Source: Fontibacillus phaseoli (GTDB lineage: Bacteria; Bacillota; Bacilli; Paenibacillales; Paenibacillaceae). Taken from it: a stretch of 64,000 nt of DNA. The notes under the pieces are model-generated. The model did not search any database, had not been told where the DNA came from, and saw only the letters and a list, made by a program, of their open reading frames with translations. Positions 1 through 8,184 of this stretch are shown here, piece by piece (the first letter of the stretch is position 1; each line of letters begins with the position of its first letter). The stretch lies in contig NZ_QPJW01000001.1 of assembly GCF_003337355.1 (NCBI RefSeq), positions 868,001 to 932,000 on the forward strand, given 5' to 3'. A program made the translations under genes and the position numbers.

Positions 1-2
1 TC

Positions 3-128
3 AGTGCACCGGAGTTGGGTGACGACATAGCACATTACATTGTCCCGCCCGGACTCGGAGAGAACGCCGGACTGAAAGGGGCGCTCGTCCTGGGGTTGAA
101 TGCTTTGAAGGATGCGGAGGTCAGATAA
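3..128 (+). CDS. ROK family sugar kinase, C-terminal end (partial)
   Basis: The open frame enters from the left edge and ends at TAA 126-128, giving 41 residues. It contains YIVPPGLGENAGLKGAL, which resembles the C-terminal helix region of ROK-family sugar kinases of the fructokinase type (usual pattern PGLGDNAG..GA). Such enzymes phosphorylate free hexoses in the cytoplasm. Only the tail is visible, so substrate and start cannot be judged. The stop overlaps the convergent acetyltransferase gene by 8 bases. Confidence 0.7.
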   Translation, partial: SAPELGDDIAHYIVPPGLGENAGLKGALVLGLNALKDAEVR

Positions 129-1233
129 AATACAGGCCGTACATATACGGGAGCGGAAGTGCTATCCGCTCTTTCATTGCGTTCCGGCACACAGGGCTGT
201 ACGGATCAAAGAGCAGCGAACACAGTTCGGCGCTACCGTTGATCGGGAAGGTGCCCTCGGCAGTACGCAGCTCAAACCGTTCCTCCGCCAAACATGAAAT
301 GGTCGGCTTGTCCGTTTCTTCGCCATTCAGCCTCGCTTGGCGAATCAGGGCTGCGGTATCGGCAATCAGTACGGTTCCGGCATTGTTTTGGGTTTCCGGC
401 TGAATTCCGGCCGCTTGTAAAATGCCGGAAACCGCGGTATCCTGCCAAGGCAAAACGGCCATAAGGTCATCAAGATGATAACCGGAAATAACATCGGCGA
501 TCAAACTCATTACCGCCTCCGGTTCTCCGGCCCACTCCAGCATCTGGCCGCTGCGGTGAGAACCCTCTTCCGAGGAAGCAGGGACCATAAACACTGCAGC
601 AGCGGCGATGCCCCCCTCCGAAGATTCGGCGATCTTGATATGCTGCTCCTGGCCGGAAACGCCGGCGAACGGCCCCGAACCCACAAATTGTTGTAGCTCT
701 TGTACGCTCCATTCGATAAAGGCAGTTTTTTGCGACAGCAAGGCATGCAGAGCAAAAATATCTTCCGCGATCATATCTCGGCTATGTAACTTTGTGCCTG
801 ATCCGGCAAGCGCTTGCGGCCCGATTTGATATTTGGCCGCCTGTCCGAATGCCAAGCTGCCCGCTCGGGTATATAGCGAACGGTCGCCCGAAATGAACAG
901 CAGGGAGGCGCCGGCGCGTCGGGCGTGTTCCCGACACTGTTTGAGCAACTCCCCGGCGAGACCTAATCCGCGGAATTGGGGCTCGGTGCAAACGGCACCG
1001 ACCGAAAAAGCGATCAGCCGGGCTGAGCCGGAAGAGATTACAAGCGGGACCAGGCCCATAAAAGAAACAAGGCGGCCTTCGCCGTCAAATGCCCCGTAGG
1101 AATGGCTTATTCCGGCCTGAAACAAGGTGGGGAAAAAAAACCCCATATCTTTTTGATTATCGCCGCAAAATACCGTATTAGCCAAAGCAACGGCTTGATT
1201 CAGTTCATTTTCCCGGACTCTTCTGATTTCCAT
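121..1233 (-). CDS. GNAT family N-acetyltransferase
   Basis: A 370-residue protein. The N-terminal half shows a GNAT fold: a beta strand with AFSVGAVCTEPQFRGLGLAG (about residues 73-92) carries the acetyl-CoA pyrophosphate-binding R/Q-x-x-G-x-G/A loop, followed by LLKQCREHARRAGASLLFIS. At 370 residues it is about twice a single GNAT domain, so it probably has a second, degenerate GNAT-like or sterol-carrier-like domain, as in Eis-type acetyltransferases. Substrate unknown. It is transcribed divergently from the sigma gene and converges on the ROK kinase. Confidence 0.75.
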   Translation of the reverse strand: MEIRRVRENELNQAVALANTVFCGDNQKDMGFFFPTLFQAGISHSYGAFDGEGRLVSFMGLVPLVISSGSARLIAFSVGAVCTEPQFRGLGLAGELLKQCREHARRAGASLLFISGDRSLYTRAGSLAFGQAAKYQIGPQALAGSGTKLHSRDMIAEDIFALHALLSQKTAFIEWSVQELQQFVGSGPFAGVSGQEQHIKIAESSEGGIAAAAVFMVPASSEEGSHRSGQMLEWAGEPEAVMSLIADVISGYHLDDLMAVLPWQDTAVSGILQAAGIQPETQNNAGTVLIADTAALIRQARLNGEETDKPTISCLAEERFELRTAEGTFPINGSAELCSLLFDPYSPVCRNAMKERIALPLPYMYGLYFI

Positions 1234-1590
1234 TTCTCATCTTCCTTTTCGGTAAGTTCTCCACCTTATCATATATCAGAGCTTAAAAATGGAAAAGCAA
1301 GGCGTTGTGTCAGGAATATTTTTCAAAAATTTAAGATTCATCTTTCCTTTTTGATGGGTAGTGAAAAGCATGGACCTCCAAACAAGTCAAAAATTTGAAA
1401 ATGAGAACACTGTTATTTTTTAATTCCTACTTTCATGCTATAATATGGAATGGTTGTTGTAACTAGGGCTTTTTGGATAGGTTTAAAGCAATATTTTAAT
1501 CTTATTTTTTAATTTTGTTACATAGGCACCGCAACTTTTTGAATCCTGTTCGGTAATAATGATAAAAGAATCGAACGGGGAAGCGCTTGG
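1234..1590. other. Intergenic region between acetyltransferase and sigma gene
   Basis: An AT-rich divergent intergenic stretch of 357 bases. The only clear element is the extended -10 promoter at 1436-1444. A GCAACTTTTT string near 1528 could be an ECF-type -35, which would allow autoregulation by the downstream sigma factor, but I see no convincing -10 partner. Confidence 0.4.
1436..1444 (+). promoter_or_regulatory. Extended -10 promoter for ECF sigma operon
   Basis: TGCTATAAT matches the sigma-A extended -10 (TGnTATAAT) exactly. No good -35 is visible. Transcription would start near 1451, about 140 bases before the sigma start codon. Confidence 0.5.
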
Positions 1591-2208
1591 ATGGGCGAGG
1601 AGGATCGCACTCAGATGACGGATTCCCAAATGATTCGTGAGATTAAAGAAGGCAATACGGAGCTGTACTCGGAGCTGATGCGAAGATACCAGCGCAAAAT
1701 ATTGGCCTTTGTATACCACATGCTGAAGAGCGCTCATCTGGAGCTGCTCGCAGAAGATATATGCTCGGAAACGTTCTATAAAGCATTCCGCAGTTTGGAT
1801 TCATTCCGCGAAGTGGACGCGTCTTTCTCCACCTGGTTGTACACCATCGCAAGGAACACCGTGCTCAGTGAACTCCGTAAGCAACGCAGTGCCAACGTCC
1901 CGTTGGAAGAAAGCGGATTTGTGCCGGTCGCCCCTAGCGATGCTGTCCCTGAGCAAGCTGTCTTGCGCAGCGAGAAAGTCGGTAAAGTCCGAGAAGCGAT
2001 TAACAATTTGCCGGAAAAGCAGAGGTCCGCTCTTATTTTGCGTGAATATGACCAACTGGATTATCAGGAAATTGCCAGCATACTCGGACAGAGCGTCAGC
2101 GCAGTGAAGTCGCTGCTGTTCCGGGCGCGGAGTAGCGTTAAAAGTCAGCTTGAACCCTACTTTTATGAACCGATTTACGAGCATTACGAGGGGATGAAAA
2201 GCAGATGA
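1591..2208 (+). CDS. ECF-type RNA polymerase sigma factor
   Basis: A 205-residue sigma-70 family protein of the ECF group. Region 2 is seen in ELMRRYQRKILAFVYHML and DICSETFYKAFRSLDSF, and region 4 in LPEKQRSALILREYDQLDY followed by the helix-turn-helix IASILGQSVSAVKSLLFRAR. The ATG at 1591 has ACGGGGAA eight bases upstream. An in-frame ATG at 1615 is an alternative. The next gene starts four bases before its stop and encodes a zinc-finger anti-sigma factor, so the pair is probably a signal-responsive switch. The signal is unknown. Confidence 0.93.
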   Translation: MGEEDRTQMTDSQMIREIKEGNTELYSELMRRYQRKILAFVYHMLKSAHLELLAEDICSETFYKAFRSLDSFREVDASFSTWLYTIARNTVLSELRKQRSANVPLEESGFVPVAPSDAVPEQAVLRSEKVGKVREAINNLPEKQRSALILREYDQLDYQEIASILGQSVSAVKSLLFRARSSVKSQLEPYFYEPIYEHYEGMKSR

Positions 2209-2807
2209 ATTGTAGAGAGGCCCAAGAATTGTTCGGATTGCTCCCGGATCTTCCGGAGCATCATCCACAGCGCAGAATGCTGGAATGGCATATTTTGGGC
2301 TGCGAGTCCTGCGCGGCTGAATACCATATTTGGAATGAAAGTCTGGACGCGGTTCAAGCACTGCCGATCGATGTAAGCGAGGAGCAGGCTGAAGCCGTCA
2401 ACCGCAAAGTCATGGATCGAATTTATGCGGAATCGCCATGGTTGGCGCCGGATATCCGGGACAAAGGTTACTCCAGACGGATTCGCCGTCGCGTATCGAT
2501 CTGGGCCGCCTGTTTTTTGGCCGTTTTCGTGTGCAGCACGCTGTTATTTGTTGTAGGCGGTTCGATGAAAGAGGATCAAGCTTACAAACCGACGACTGGG
2601 ATTGTGCCTGCAGCGATGGCCGCTGCGGATACTAACGAAATGTCCCAAGATTTTGTTTTTGCGCTGCCGACCGTCTCGCGCGGAATCGTGGAGCCGTTCG
2701 TCGTTCAGTTAGGACCAGCATATCCCCAATATTGGATGCTTCTGTCGATGGCCGGGATGGCTCTCGCTTTGATCTCCTGGAAAGGAATCAGGCGTTATCG
2801 GAGATAA
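2205..2807 (+). CDS. Membrane anti-sigma factor with zf-HC2 motif
   Basis: A 200-residue protein. The N-terminal cytoplasmic part has the zinc-binding anti-sigma motif H-x3-C-x2-C (HILGCESC, about residues 29-36) typical of ZAS-family inhibitors that hold an ECF sigma factor. A transmembrane helix follows at about 104-124 (WAACFLAVFVCSTLLFVVGG), and a second hydrophobic stretch lies near the C-terminus (MLLSMAGMALALISW). Start and upstream stop overlap as ATGA, so the two genes are translationally coupled. The outer loop of about 45 residues may sense the signal. Confidence 0.85.
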   Translation: MNCREAQELFGLLPDLPEHHPQRRMLEWHILGCESCAAEYHIWNESLDAVQALPIDVSEEQAEAVNRKVMDRIYAESPWLAPDIRDKGYSRRIRRRVSIWAACFLAVFVCSTLLFVVGGSMKEDQAYKPTTGIVPAAMAAADTNEMSQDFVFALPTVSRGIVEPFVVQLGPAYPQYWMLLSMAGMALALISWKGIRRYRR

Positions 2808-2834
2808 TCTTTTTTTGCTACTGCCGAATCCAAT

Positions 2835-2875
2835 CGCTCCCCCGCTTTCCAGCGGAGGGGCGTTTATTTATTTTA
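2835..2875 (+). terminator. Terminator after sigma/anti-sigma pair
   Basis: CGCTCCCCCGCT pairs with AGCGGAGGGGCG across a TTCC loop (10 of 12 positions), followed by a T-rich tract. Confidence 0.75.
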
Positions 2876-2879
2876 AACA

Positions 2880-2888
2880 TGTTATAAT
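2880..2888 (+). promoter_or_regulatory. Extended -10 promoter for histidine phosphatase
   Basis: TGTTATAAT is a perfect TGnTATAAT extended -10, 42 bases before the start codon. No strong -35 is present. Confidence 0.5.
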
Positions 2889-2929
2889 GGAATTCCAAGA
2901 AATCGACATCAAGTTTAGGAGGGGGAAGT

Positions 2930-3529
2930 ATGCTGGTAGGTTTAATACGTCATGGATTGACCGACTGGAACGCGGTGGGGAGGATCCAAGGGCAAAGCGA
3001 TATTCCGTTAAATGAGGAAGGCCGCAGACAAGCCCGCCTGCTTGCTTCGCGGCTGCAAGGAGATCGGGAACATAAATGGGATTTTGTCGTTACTAGCGGT
3101 CTGATGCGTGCAGAGGAGACAGGGAAAATCATCGCGGATGAACTGGACATCCCTCTTCTGGATCCGGATCACCGAATCAAGGAGAGAGCCTTCGGACAAG
3201 TGGAAGGCATGACGGCGCTCGAAAGAGAAAGTAAATGGGGCCAGGACTGGAATTTGCTTGAGCTCGGCCAGGAAAAGGACGAGGATATTCGTAAGCGGGC
3301 GCTTGCTTTTCTTGAGGAACTGGGAGAAAAGTATGGAGACAGCAACGTGCTGGTCGTAACTCACGGCGGATTGCTGGCCCAGTTGTTTACTGCCCTGTAC
3401 CAGGATCAATGCACTCAACGGATCGGTAATTTGTCGCTGACCATTCTTGAAAAATCAGAGATGGAATGGGGACTACGGCTTTACAATTGTACCCGTCACT
3501 TGGAAGAGATGATCGAAGAAACCAAGTGA
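2930..3529 (+). CDS. Histidine phosphatase family protein (phosphoglycerate mutase-like)
   Basis: A 199-residue protein. It opens with MLVGLIRHGLTDWN, the RHG signature whose His8 would be the phospho-acceptor. The second catalytic histidine lies in VLVVTHGG near residue 145, and the acid in RAFGQVEGM near residue 85. The family includes PhoE-type broad phosphatases and CobC; the substrate cannot be told from sequence. The SD GGAGGGGG sits well before ATG 2930. It stands alone between two terminators. Confidence 0.85.
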   Translation: MLVGLIRHGLTDWNAVGRIQGQSDIPLNEEGRRQARLLASRLQGDREHKWDFVVTSGLMRAEETGKIIADELDIPLLDPDHRIKERAFGQVEGMTALERESKWGQDWNLLELGQEKDEDIRKRALAFLEELGEKYGDSNVLVVTHGGLLAQLFTALYQDQCTQRIGNLSLTILEKSEMEWGLRLYNCTRHLEEMIEETK

Positions 3530-3544
3530 TTTTTCCCGAGTAAT

Positions 3545-3575
3545 CCGGCATGCAGCCGGGTTGCTTTTTTTTGTG
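3545..3575 (+). terminator. Terminator after histidine phosphatase
   Basis: CCGGC and GCCGG form a short stem around ATGCA, followed by GGTTGC and a run of T. Confidence 0.65.
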
Positions 3576-3633
3576 CCCGAATAAATATTGAAAAAAATCC
3601 CATAATGGTAGTAAAACGGCGAGGCGGTATGAT

Positions 3634-4722
3634 ATGAATCTGGCGGATATGCTTACTTTTGCCGACATCGGACAGCTCAGCAGAATAGCAAACCACTACC
3701 AATGCGAATGCAACGGGAATTCCAAACATGAATTGATTCAATCCATCCTGCAGACGATCGGGAGAAGAGAGTTTGTTGAACGCCATGTGGAGGGAATGAG
3801 TTTGGAAGATTTGCGGTTTCTAAACGGACTGATCTTCGACGGACGCCGCCAATTCAGTTTGGAAGAATTAATCGCTTGTGCCCAGCAGTCGCGTTTTACG
3901 GAAGACGCCAGAGAACGGGAAAGCCCGAGAGACGTCATCTCCAGGTTTAGACAACGGGGGTGGCTGTTTCAGGGAATGACCCACAACACACGTTATTTGT
4001 TTGAAGTGCCCGAAGATTTGAAGCGGCGTTTCCGGGAGGCCATGGAGCATCGCTTCAAAGCGGAAGTTGTTATCGCCGGAGGGGAGCCGGCCATGTACCG
4101 GGAAGAACCGGATCTGCTGTCTGAGGACCTGATCTTGTTCCTGCGCTATGTGCAGGAGCATGAGATTCCTCTGAACAACGAAGGAGTGATGTATCGCCGG
4201 AATCAGTTGCAGATTTTGGAGAAGCTGCACATTTCCGAACCGCTTGTCGGAAAAGGCTGGCGCTTTGGTTATGGCCGTCGCTTTAAGGACTATCCCAACC
4301 GTTTAGCTCTATTGTACGACTATGCCAGCCATGGCAAGTGGATTCGCGAAGATGTGGATCGGTTATGCTTGACGGCGGCGGGTGAATTTTTTTTGGAAGA
4401 AGAAAGGCGCGAGCCGATGATGCATTTCGTCAGCTTTTGGTTAAGACTTTATAAAGGGCCAATCCCTAACTTACTCTCTTTGATGTATTGGATAGAACGC
4501 TGCTCCAGAGAGTGGGTAACGACATCTTCCCTGTATACCAGGATGTCGTCCCTGATCAAGCCCTTTTTCTACGATTCGCCCGAATCCATATTTGAAGAAC
4601 GCATTTTAGTAATGATGCTTCATTTGGGAATGGTGCGGCTCGGAGAAGACGGTCAGGGAGAAAGGTACGTGCAGACGACTCCGTTTGGAAAGTCCGCAGT
4701 ACATAAGCTGCTCAAGGTTTGA
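3634..4722 (+). CDS. Uncharacterised protein, possible winged-helix type
   Basis: A 362-residue, soluble, charged protein that I do not recognise as a named family. The N-terminus (LADMLTFADIGQLSRIANHY) and several internal segments look like small helical, winged-helix-like units (SLEELIACAQQSRF; EWVTTSSLYTRMSSLIKPFF). No signal peptide, membrane segment or catalytic motif is seen. It resembles in style the conserved helical proteins annotated as helicase-associated in Firmicutes, but that is only an impression. It is alone between a terminator and a new promoter. SD GGCGAGGCGG precedes ATG 3634. Confidence 0.7.
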   Translation: MNLADMLTFADIGQLSRIANHYQCECNGNSKHELIQSILQTIGRREFVERHVEGMSLEDLRFLNGLIFDGRRQFSLEELIACAQQSRFTEDARERESPRDVISRFRQRGWLFQGMTHNTRYLFEVPEDLKRRFREAMEHRFKAEVVIAGGEPAMYREEPDLLSEDLILFLRYVQEHEIPLNNEGVMYRRNQLQILEKLHISEPLVGKGWRFGYGRRFKDYPNRLALLYDYASHGKWIREDVDRLCLTAAGEFFLEEERREPMMHFVSFWLRLYKGPIPNLLSLMYWIERCSREWVTTSSLYTRMSSLIKPFFYDSPESIFEERILVMMLHLGMVRLGEDGQGERYVQTTPFGKSAVHKLLKV

Positions 4723-4741
4723 AAAATCCGGTTGGAGGACG

Positions 4742-4770
4742 TTGACAACCGACGCCAGGATTGTTAAAAT
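4742..4770 (+). promoter_or_regulatory. Sigma-A promoter for gamma-carbonic anhydrase gene
   Basis: TTGACA (4742-4747), a 17-base spacer, then TAAAAT (4765-4770). One of the best promoter matches in the window. Confidence 0.75.
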
Positions 4771-4818
4771 CACTCCCAATTAAGGTAGCAGTTCAAAAAC
4801 CATGGGAGAGTGGTTAGC

Positions 4819-5325
4819 ATGTTGCTTGGATACCAAGGTAAGTTGCCTGTGCTCAATAATTCGGTGTTTGTTGCGGACGGAGCCAAGCTAATCGGCGATG
4901 TCAAAGTTGGTCCTGATTCGAGTATCTGGTACAATGCCGTACTTCGCGGAGACTTGGCAGGGATTGTCATCGGGGATCGCAGCAACATCCAGGATGGAGT
5001 GATCGGGCATGTTAATACGGGTCAGCCGCTAATCGTGAGTCATGATGTTTCGGTAGGCCATGGTGCCATCATTCATGGCTGCACGATAGGCCAAGGCACA
5101 TTAATCGGCATGGGGGCGATCGTCTTAAACGGCGCCGAGATCGGTGAATATGCTTTAGTAGGAGCAGGTTCTCTCGTTACGGAAAATAAGAAAATTCCAC
5201 CCTATACTCTTTCCTTGGGTTCACCGGCCAGAGTCGTTCGCGAACTGACCGAAGAGGATCTGCTGCGGATGAAAGTGACGGCGGAAAGCTATGTAGCGAA
5301 GGGAAAAGAATATAGGATCTCTTAA
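4819..5325 (+). CDS. Gamma-class carbonic anhydrase family protein
   Basis: A 168-residue left-handed beta-helix protein with repeated hexapeptides (LIGDVK, IVIGDR, VSVGHG, TIGQGT). The three zinc ligands of the gamma-carbonic anhydrase family are placed as expected at His64, His81 and His86 (spacing 17 and 5), with Arg43, Gln58 and Asp59 of the conserved RGD and QD motifs. Trimeric hydration of CO2 is the family reaction, but many bacterial members of this YrdA/PaaY-like group are inactive or unknown. The ATG at 4819 has GGGAGAG eight bases before it and is preferred over the GTG at 4810 inside the SD. Confidence 0.88.
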   Translation: MLLGYQGKLPVLNNSVFVADGAKLIGDVKVGPDSSIWYNAVLRGDLAGIVIGDRSNIQDGVIGHVNTGQPLIVSHDVSVGHGAIIHGCTIGQGTLIGMGAIVLNGAEIGEYALVGAGSLVTENKKIPPYTLSLGSPARVVRELTEEDLLRMKVTAESYVAKGKEYRIS

Positions 5326-5347
5326 CAAAGGGTTGGAGGTGCATCCT

Positions 5348-5530
5348 ATGGATCAGATGAAGGTTACTTATGAAGCAATGCTCAGTTTGGCGGCGGAGAT
5401 GGTATGGGACGAGGCGTTACGCAGACATCGGTCGGAGCAGATATACAGCGAGATCGACAACGCTCTGGCACAAGGCGATGAGCTGGCCTTCCGGCTTCTA
5501 ACGGATGAACTGAAGACATTGGAAAAATAA
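5348..5530 (+). CDS. IDEAL domain small protein
   Basis: A 60-residue, acidic, all-helical protein ending in IDNALAQGDELAFRLLTDELKTLEK-like sequence, the pattern of the IDEAL domain (named after its motif) found in short Bacillales proteins and in ComK-related factors. Function unknown. ATG 5348 follows GGAGGT by seven bases. It is probably co-transcribed with the carbonic anhydrase gene, 22 bases upstream. Confidence 0.7.
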   Translation: MDQMKVTYEAMLSLAAEMVWDEALRRHRSEQIYSEIDNALAQGDELAFRLLTDELKTLEK

Positions 5531-5584
5531 AGGAGCTGTCCCAAATGGGTAATGCCGGATGAGCCAGACTCAAATTCAGAACGA

Positions 5585-5627
5585 AAAGGCCTCCAAAACC
5601 ACCTTGAAAGTGGAGTTAGAGGCCTTT
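5585..5627. terminator. Bidirectional terminator between IDEAL and MFS genes
   Basis: AAAGGCCTC and GAGGCCTTT are perfect inverted arms, with A and T runs on either side, so it can serve both convergent genes. A smaller CCAC/GTGG stem lies inside. Confidence 0.8.
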
Positions 5628-5673
5628 ATTTTGATTTGAAATTCGACTGAAGTGGGAGCTGAAAAGGGTTGGA

Positions 5674-6945
5674 TTAATCGAATTTTCGGATCGAAGGTAT
5701 CAGAAGGATGAACAGGATCGTTAACATCCCCAGCCCGGAAAAGAGCGCAATCGTCTGCGTTCCGCCAATTAAATCCGCCAGCCAACCGACTAAAATATAA
5801 CCGATAGGCAACAACGCGAACGATCCGAGCATATCCAGGCTGGAAACCCGGCCGAAAGCTTCTGTAGGTACAAGCTCCTGAAGGCTTGTTTCCCAGATTA
5901 ATCCGAAAATCATGATGCCAAAGCCTTCAAGGGCAAACAGCAAACATAAGCCGATTGCGGACGGAGTAAATGCCATGAGAAACAGAGCCAAACCGCTTAG
6001 TAAGGCCCCGCCGTAGGCAAGCAAGCCGCGTCGTCGCCAATGGCTGCGAGCGCCGAACGTTAGTCCTGCCAGGATCGCGCCCGCCCCGGAACAAGTAACG
6101 GCCACACCATAGACATAAGGGCTCATCTCCAAATGAACTTTAAATAGCCACGGAATCAGAACGATCACAAGTCCGCTGTAACAAATATTGATGAACGAAA
6201 AAGCGAGGATGGTAATCCAGAGCCAGGGATTGCTCTTTAATATGCTCAAGCCTTCCATGAAATCACCTTTGACATCGGTTCCTTGCTTGATTTCCTTTTT
6301 GTGGAATGGAATCAGCTTGCGCAGAAAATACAGGCATCCGAAAGAGGCGACATAAGTCAGTGCGTCGAGGGTGATTCCCCAACCTGCGGACAGAAAGGTC
6401 ACCAGTAAACCGCCAAGAGAAGGACCTATAAGCCGTACGGCCTGGTTACTGATCTGTGTCAAGGCGTTGGCGGAATTTCGGATTTCCGGAGTGAACACAA
6501 CGGCGCGAGTCGCAGCGTAAGCCGGCTGAAACAGTCCGTCCATCATGCCGTACACGGCAACCAGTGCAAACAGGATCCCGATGGACAGGCCGTCGGCAAA
6601 TAAAAGAGCCGCCATGGCCGTCATCAGCAAGAAGCGGGCTGCATCCGTAAACAGCATGATATTGGTCCGGTTGTAGCGGTCCACGATCCATCCGGACACC
6701 GGCAGCATCAAAATATTCGGAAGTGTGTATGTAGCCATTATAAAGCCCATGATCGTCGTTGATCCGGTTATCGTATATACGACGACCGGTAAAATAATCA
6801 TCGTAACCGAGCTGCCTAGAACAGAAATCAGCTGTCCGAGCCACAGATAAGGAAAGGGTCGCGATTGCCGGAAGGGAGCGGCGAACTGATTAAAAAATTT
6901 AAAACGGGATGTAGCCGGGGTTGGTGACGGTGTTTCAATCTCCAT
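5674..6945 (-). CDS. MFS transporter
   Basis: About 423 residues with roughly 12 hydrophobic segments, such as WLGQLISVLGSSVTMIILP and TLPNILMLPVSGWIVDRYNR. The latter carries the MFS loop 2-3 motif (G-x3-D-R-x-x-R-like GWIVDRYNR). The overall pattern resembles the DHA/enterobactin-exporter-like MFS_3 group, so proton-driven export of a drug or siderophore is plausible. The upstream in-frame ATG at 6963 lies within the SD (GGAGGAA) that fits the ATG at 6945, so 6945 is chosen. It is a single-gene unit divergent from ypiF. Confidence 0.85.
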   Translation of the reverse strand: MEIETPSPTPATSRFKFFNQFAAPFRQSRPFPYLWLGQLISVLGSSVTMIILPVVVYTITGSTTIMGFIMATYTLPNILMLPVSGWIVDRYNRTNIMLFTDAARFLLMTAMAALLFADGLSIGILFALVAVYGMMDGLFQPAYAATRAVVFTPEIRNSANALTQISNQAVRLIGPSLGGLLVTFLSAGWGITLDALTYVASFGCLYFLRKLIPFHKKEIKQGTDVKGDFMEGLSILKSNPWLWITILAFSFINICYSGLVIVLIPWLFKVHLEMSPYVYGVAVTCSGAGAILAGLTFGARSHWRRRGLLAYGGALLSGLALFLMAFTPSAIGLCLLFALEGFGIMIFGLIWETSLQELVPTEAFGRVSSLDMLGSFALLPIGYILVGWLADLIGGTQTIALFSGLGMLTILFILLIPSIRKFD

Positions 6946-7017
6946 AAAAAGGGGTTCCTCCATCAGCAGGTTTTTCTATATATTATATAGGTAAAGAGGA
7001 CTGGAGGGGAATGTTTT

Positions 7018-7449
7018 ATGAAATTCAGTGAAGTGGAACCGGGGACCTGGGAAGAATTGCGTCCTTATTTGGATACTTGCCTTATCCCAGTGACAGGACT
7101 AACCGGGACGGAGCAGCCGTATGAAGTAGTCGCTGCCTTGGAAAGGCTAAGGGATATCATGGATTGGGTGGAGTTGCCTTTCCAGGGGAGAATTGTTACC
7201 TATCCTTCATTTCAATACGGAAAAGAAGAGATATCGCATCAAATCAATGAAGTTTGTCACAATGTTAAACAATCGGGATTTGCTTTTGCCATCGTGATCT
7301 CTGGGGGCGTGGAACTGGGGCCTGACTTACTGCCGGATGCTGATTTAGTGGTCACCCCGGGTCGTTTTGATGTAGCAGGCGGAGTAACGGCAAACCAGAG
7401 GGTGAGAGAAGAAATCCAACGAATGTGGCAAGGCGGAAGCAAGGGGTAA
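7018..7449 (+). CDS. ypiF: DUF2487 family protein, YpiF-like
   Basis: A 143-residue soluble protein. The pattern LIPVTGLTGTEQPYEVV... RLRDIMDWVELPFQGRIVT-type sequence and its position directly before qcrA match B. subtilis YpiF (DUF2487). Its function is unknown. SD GGAGGGGA sits before ATG 7018. The qcr genes follow after a 176-base gap with its own promoter, so it may be only partly linked to them. Confidence 0.75.
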   Translation: MKFSEVEPGTWEELRPYLDTCLIPVTGLTGTEQPYEVVAALERLRDIMDWVELPFQGRIVTYPSFQYGKEEISHQINEVCHNVKQSGFAFAIVISGGVELGPDLLPDADLVVTPGRFDVAGGVTANQRVREEIQRMWQGGSKG

Positions 7450-7450
7450 A

Positions 7451-7522
7451 TGTGACAATTTATTGACAGTTTCAAACGGTCAACCTCCCGGGTCGTGGAA
7501 AAGATGTGTCAAATTCTTGACG
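7451..7522 (+). repeat. Pair of 18-base direct repeats upstream of qcrA
   Basis: TGTGACAATTTATTGACA (7451-7468) and TGTGTCAAATTCTTGACG (7505-7522) agree at 14 of 18 positions and are 54 bases apart. The second ends in the -35 of the qcr promoter. They may be regulator sites. Confidence 0.4.
7463..7483. promoter_or_regulatory. Palindromic operator candidate upstream of qcr operon
   Basis: TTGACAGTTT and AAACGGTCAA flank a central C; 9 of 10 positions pair. It lies about 35 bases upstream of the qcr -35 element. The regulator is not known; it does not match the usual Rex box. Confidence 0.4.
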
Positions 7523-7545
7523 CTCTCAAAAGGCTAATATATTAT
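7517..7545 (+). promoter_or_regulatory. Sigma-A promoter for qcrABC
   Basis: TTGACG (7517-7522), a 17-base spacer, then TATTAT (7540-7545), giving a leader of about 75 bases before qcrA. Confidence 0.65.
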
Positions 7546-7625
7546 TAATATGTCTTATACATTACTGTGATTATTGTCATTGAAAATGGAGAAAGAATTG
7601 GCTGGCAAAGGGGGTTGAAGACAGT

Positions 7626-8168
7626 ATGAGCAATCAGCACGAAGAGCATGAGGCATCGCATAAAACGCCCGTACGTAAGGAAATGTCCCGTCGGCAGTTT
7701 CTTACATATACATTGGGAGGCGCTACCGCTTTTATGGCAGCCGGAGTGACACTTCCGATGGTTCGTTTTGCCGTGGATCCAATTCTGCAAAAAAAAGGTG
7801 AAGGCGCTTTTGTAAAAGTGGTCGAGATCAGCAAGATTACAAGCGAGCCGCAGGAATTTACATTTGAACTGAAGCAGCAGGACGGTTGGTACTTAAGTAC
7901 GGCGAACCTTACAGCCTGGGTCCGTAAAGACGAGAGCGGGAAAATTTATGCGCTTTCACCAATCTGTAAACACTTGGGTTGTACGATCGGATGGAACAAC
8001 GACAAAAACTATCCGGATGAATATCACTGTCCGTGCCATGGGGCGCATTATACGAAAGAAGGCAAGCAGCTTGCCGTTGCGTCCAAACCGCTCGACGAAT
8101 ACAAGGTGATGCTGAAGGACGATTGGGTTTATTTGGGCGAAATTATTCCGAATACCATCGTGAAATAA
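7626..8168 (+). CDS. qcrA: Menaquinol:cytochrome c reductase iron-sulfur subunit
   Basis: A 180-residue Rieske protein. The 2Fe-2S ligands are Cys114/His116 in CKHLGC and Cys135/His138 in CPCHGAHY, with the disulfide pair Cys119/Cys137. A twin-arginine-like start (SRRQFL, Arg22-Arg23) before the single membrane helix (about 29-46) suggests Tat-dependent insertion. It passes electrons from menaquinol to the cytochrome c domain of QcrC in the bc-type complex. It is first of the qcrABC operon; qcrB starts 16 bases downstream. Confidence 0.96.
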   Translation: MSNQHEEHEASHKTPVRKEMSRRQFLTYTLGGATAFMAAGVTLPMVRFAVDPILQKKGEGAFVKVVEISKITSEPQEFTFELKQQDGWYLSTANLTAWVRKDESGKIYALSPICKHLGCTIGWNNDKNYPDEYHCPCHGAHYTKEGKQLAVASKPLDEYKVMLKDDWVYLGEIIPNTIVK

Positions 8169-8184
8169 GGAGGCGTAGATTCAG

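Noticed and set aside
7463-7483. Rex box upstream of qcrA
   Set aside because: The palindrome lacks the TTGTGA...TCACAA pattern; the site was kept only as an operator of unknown regulator.
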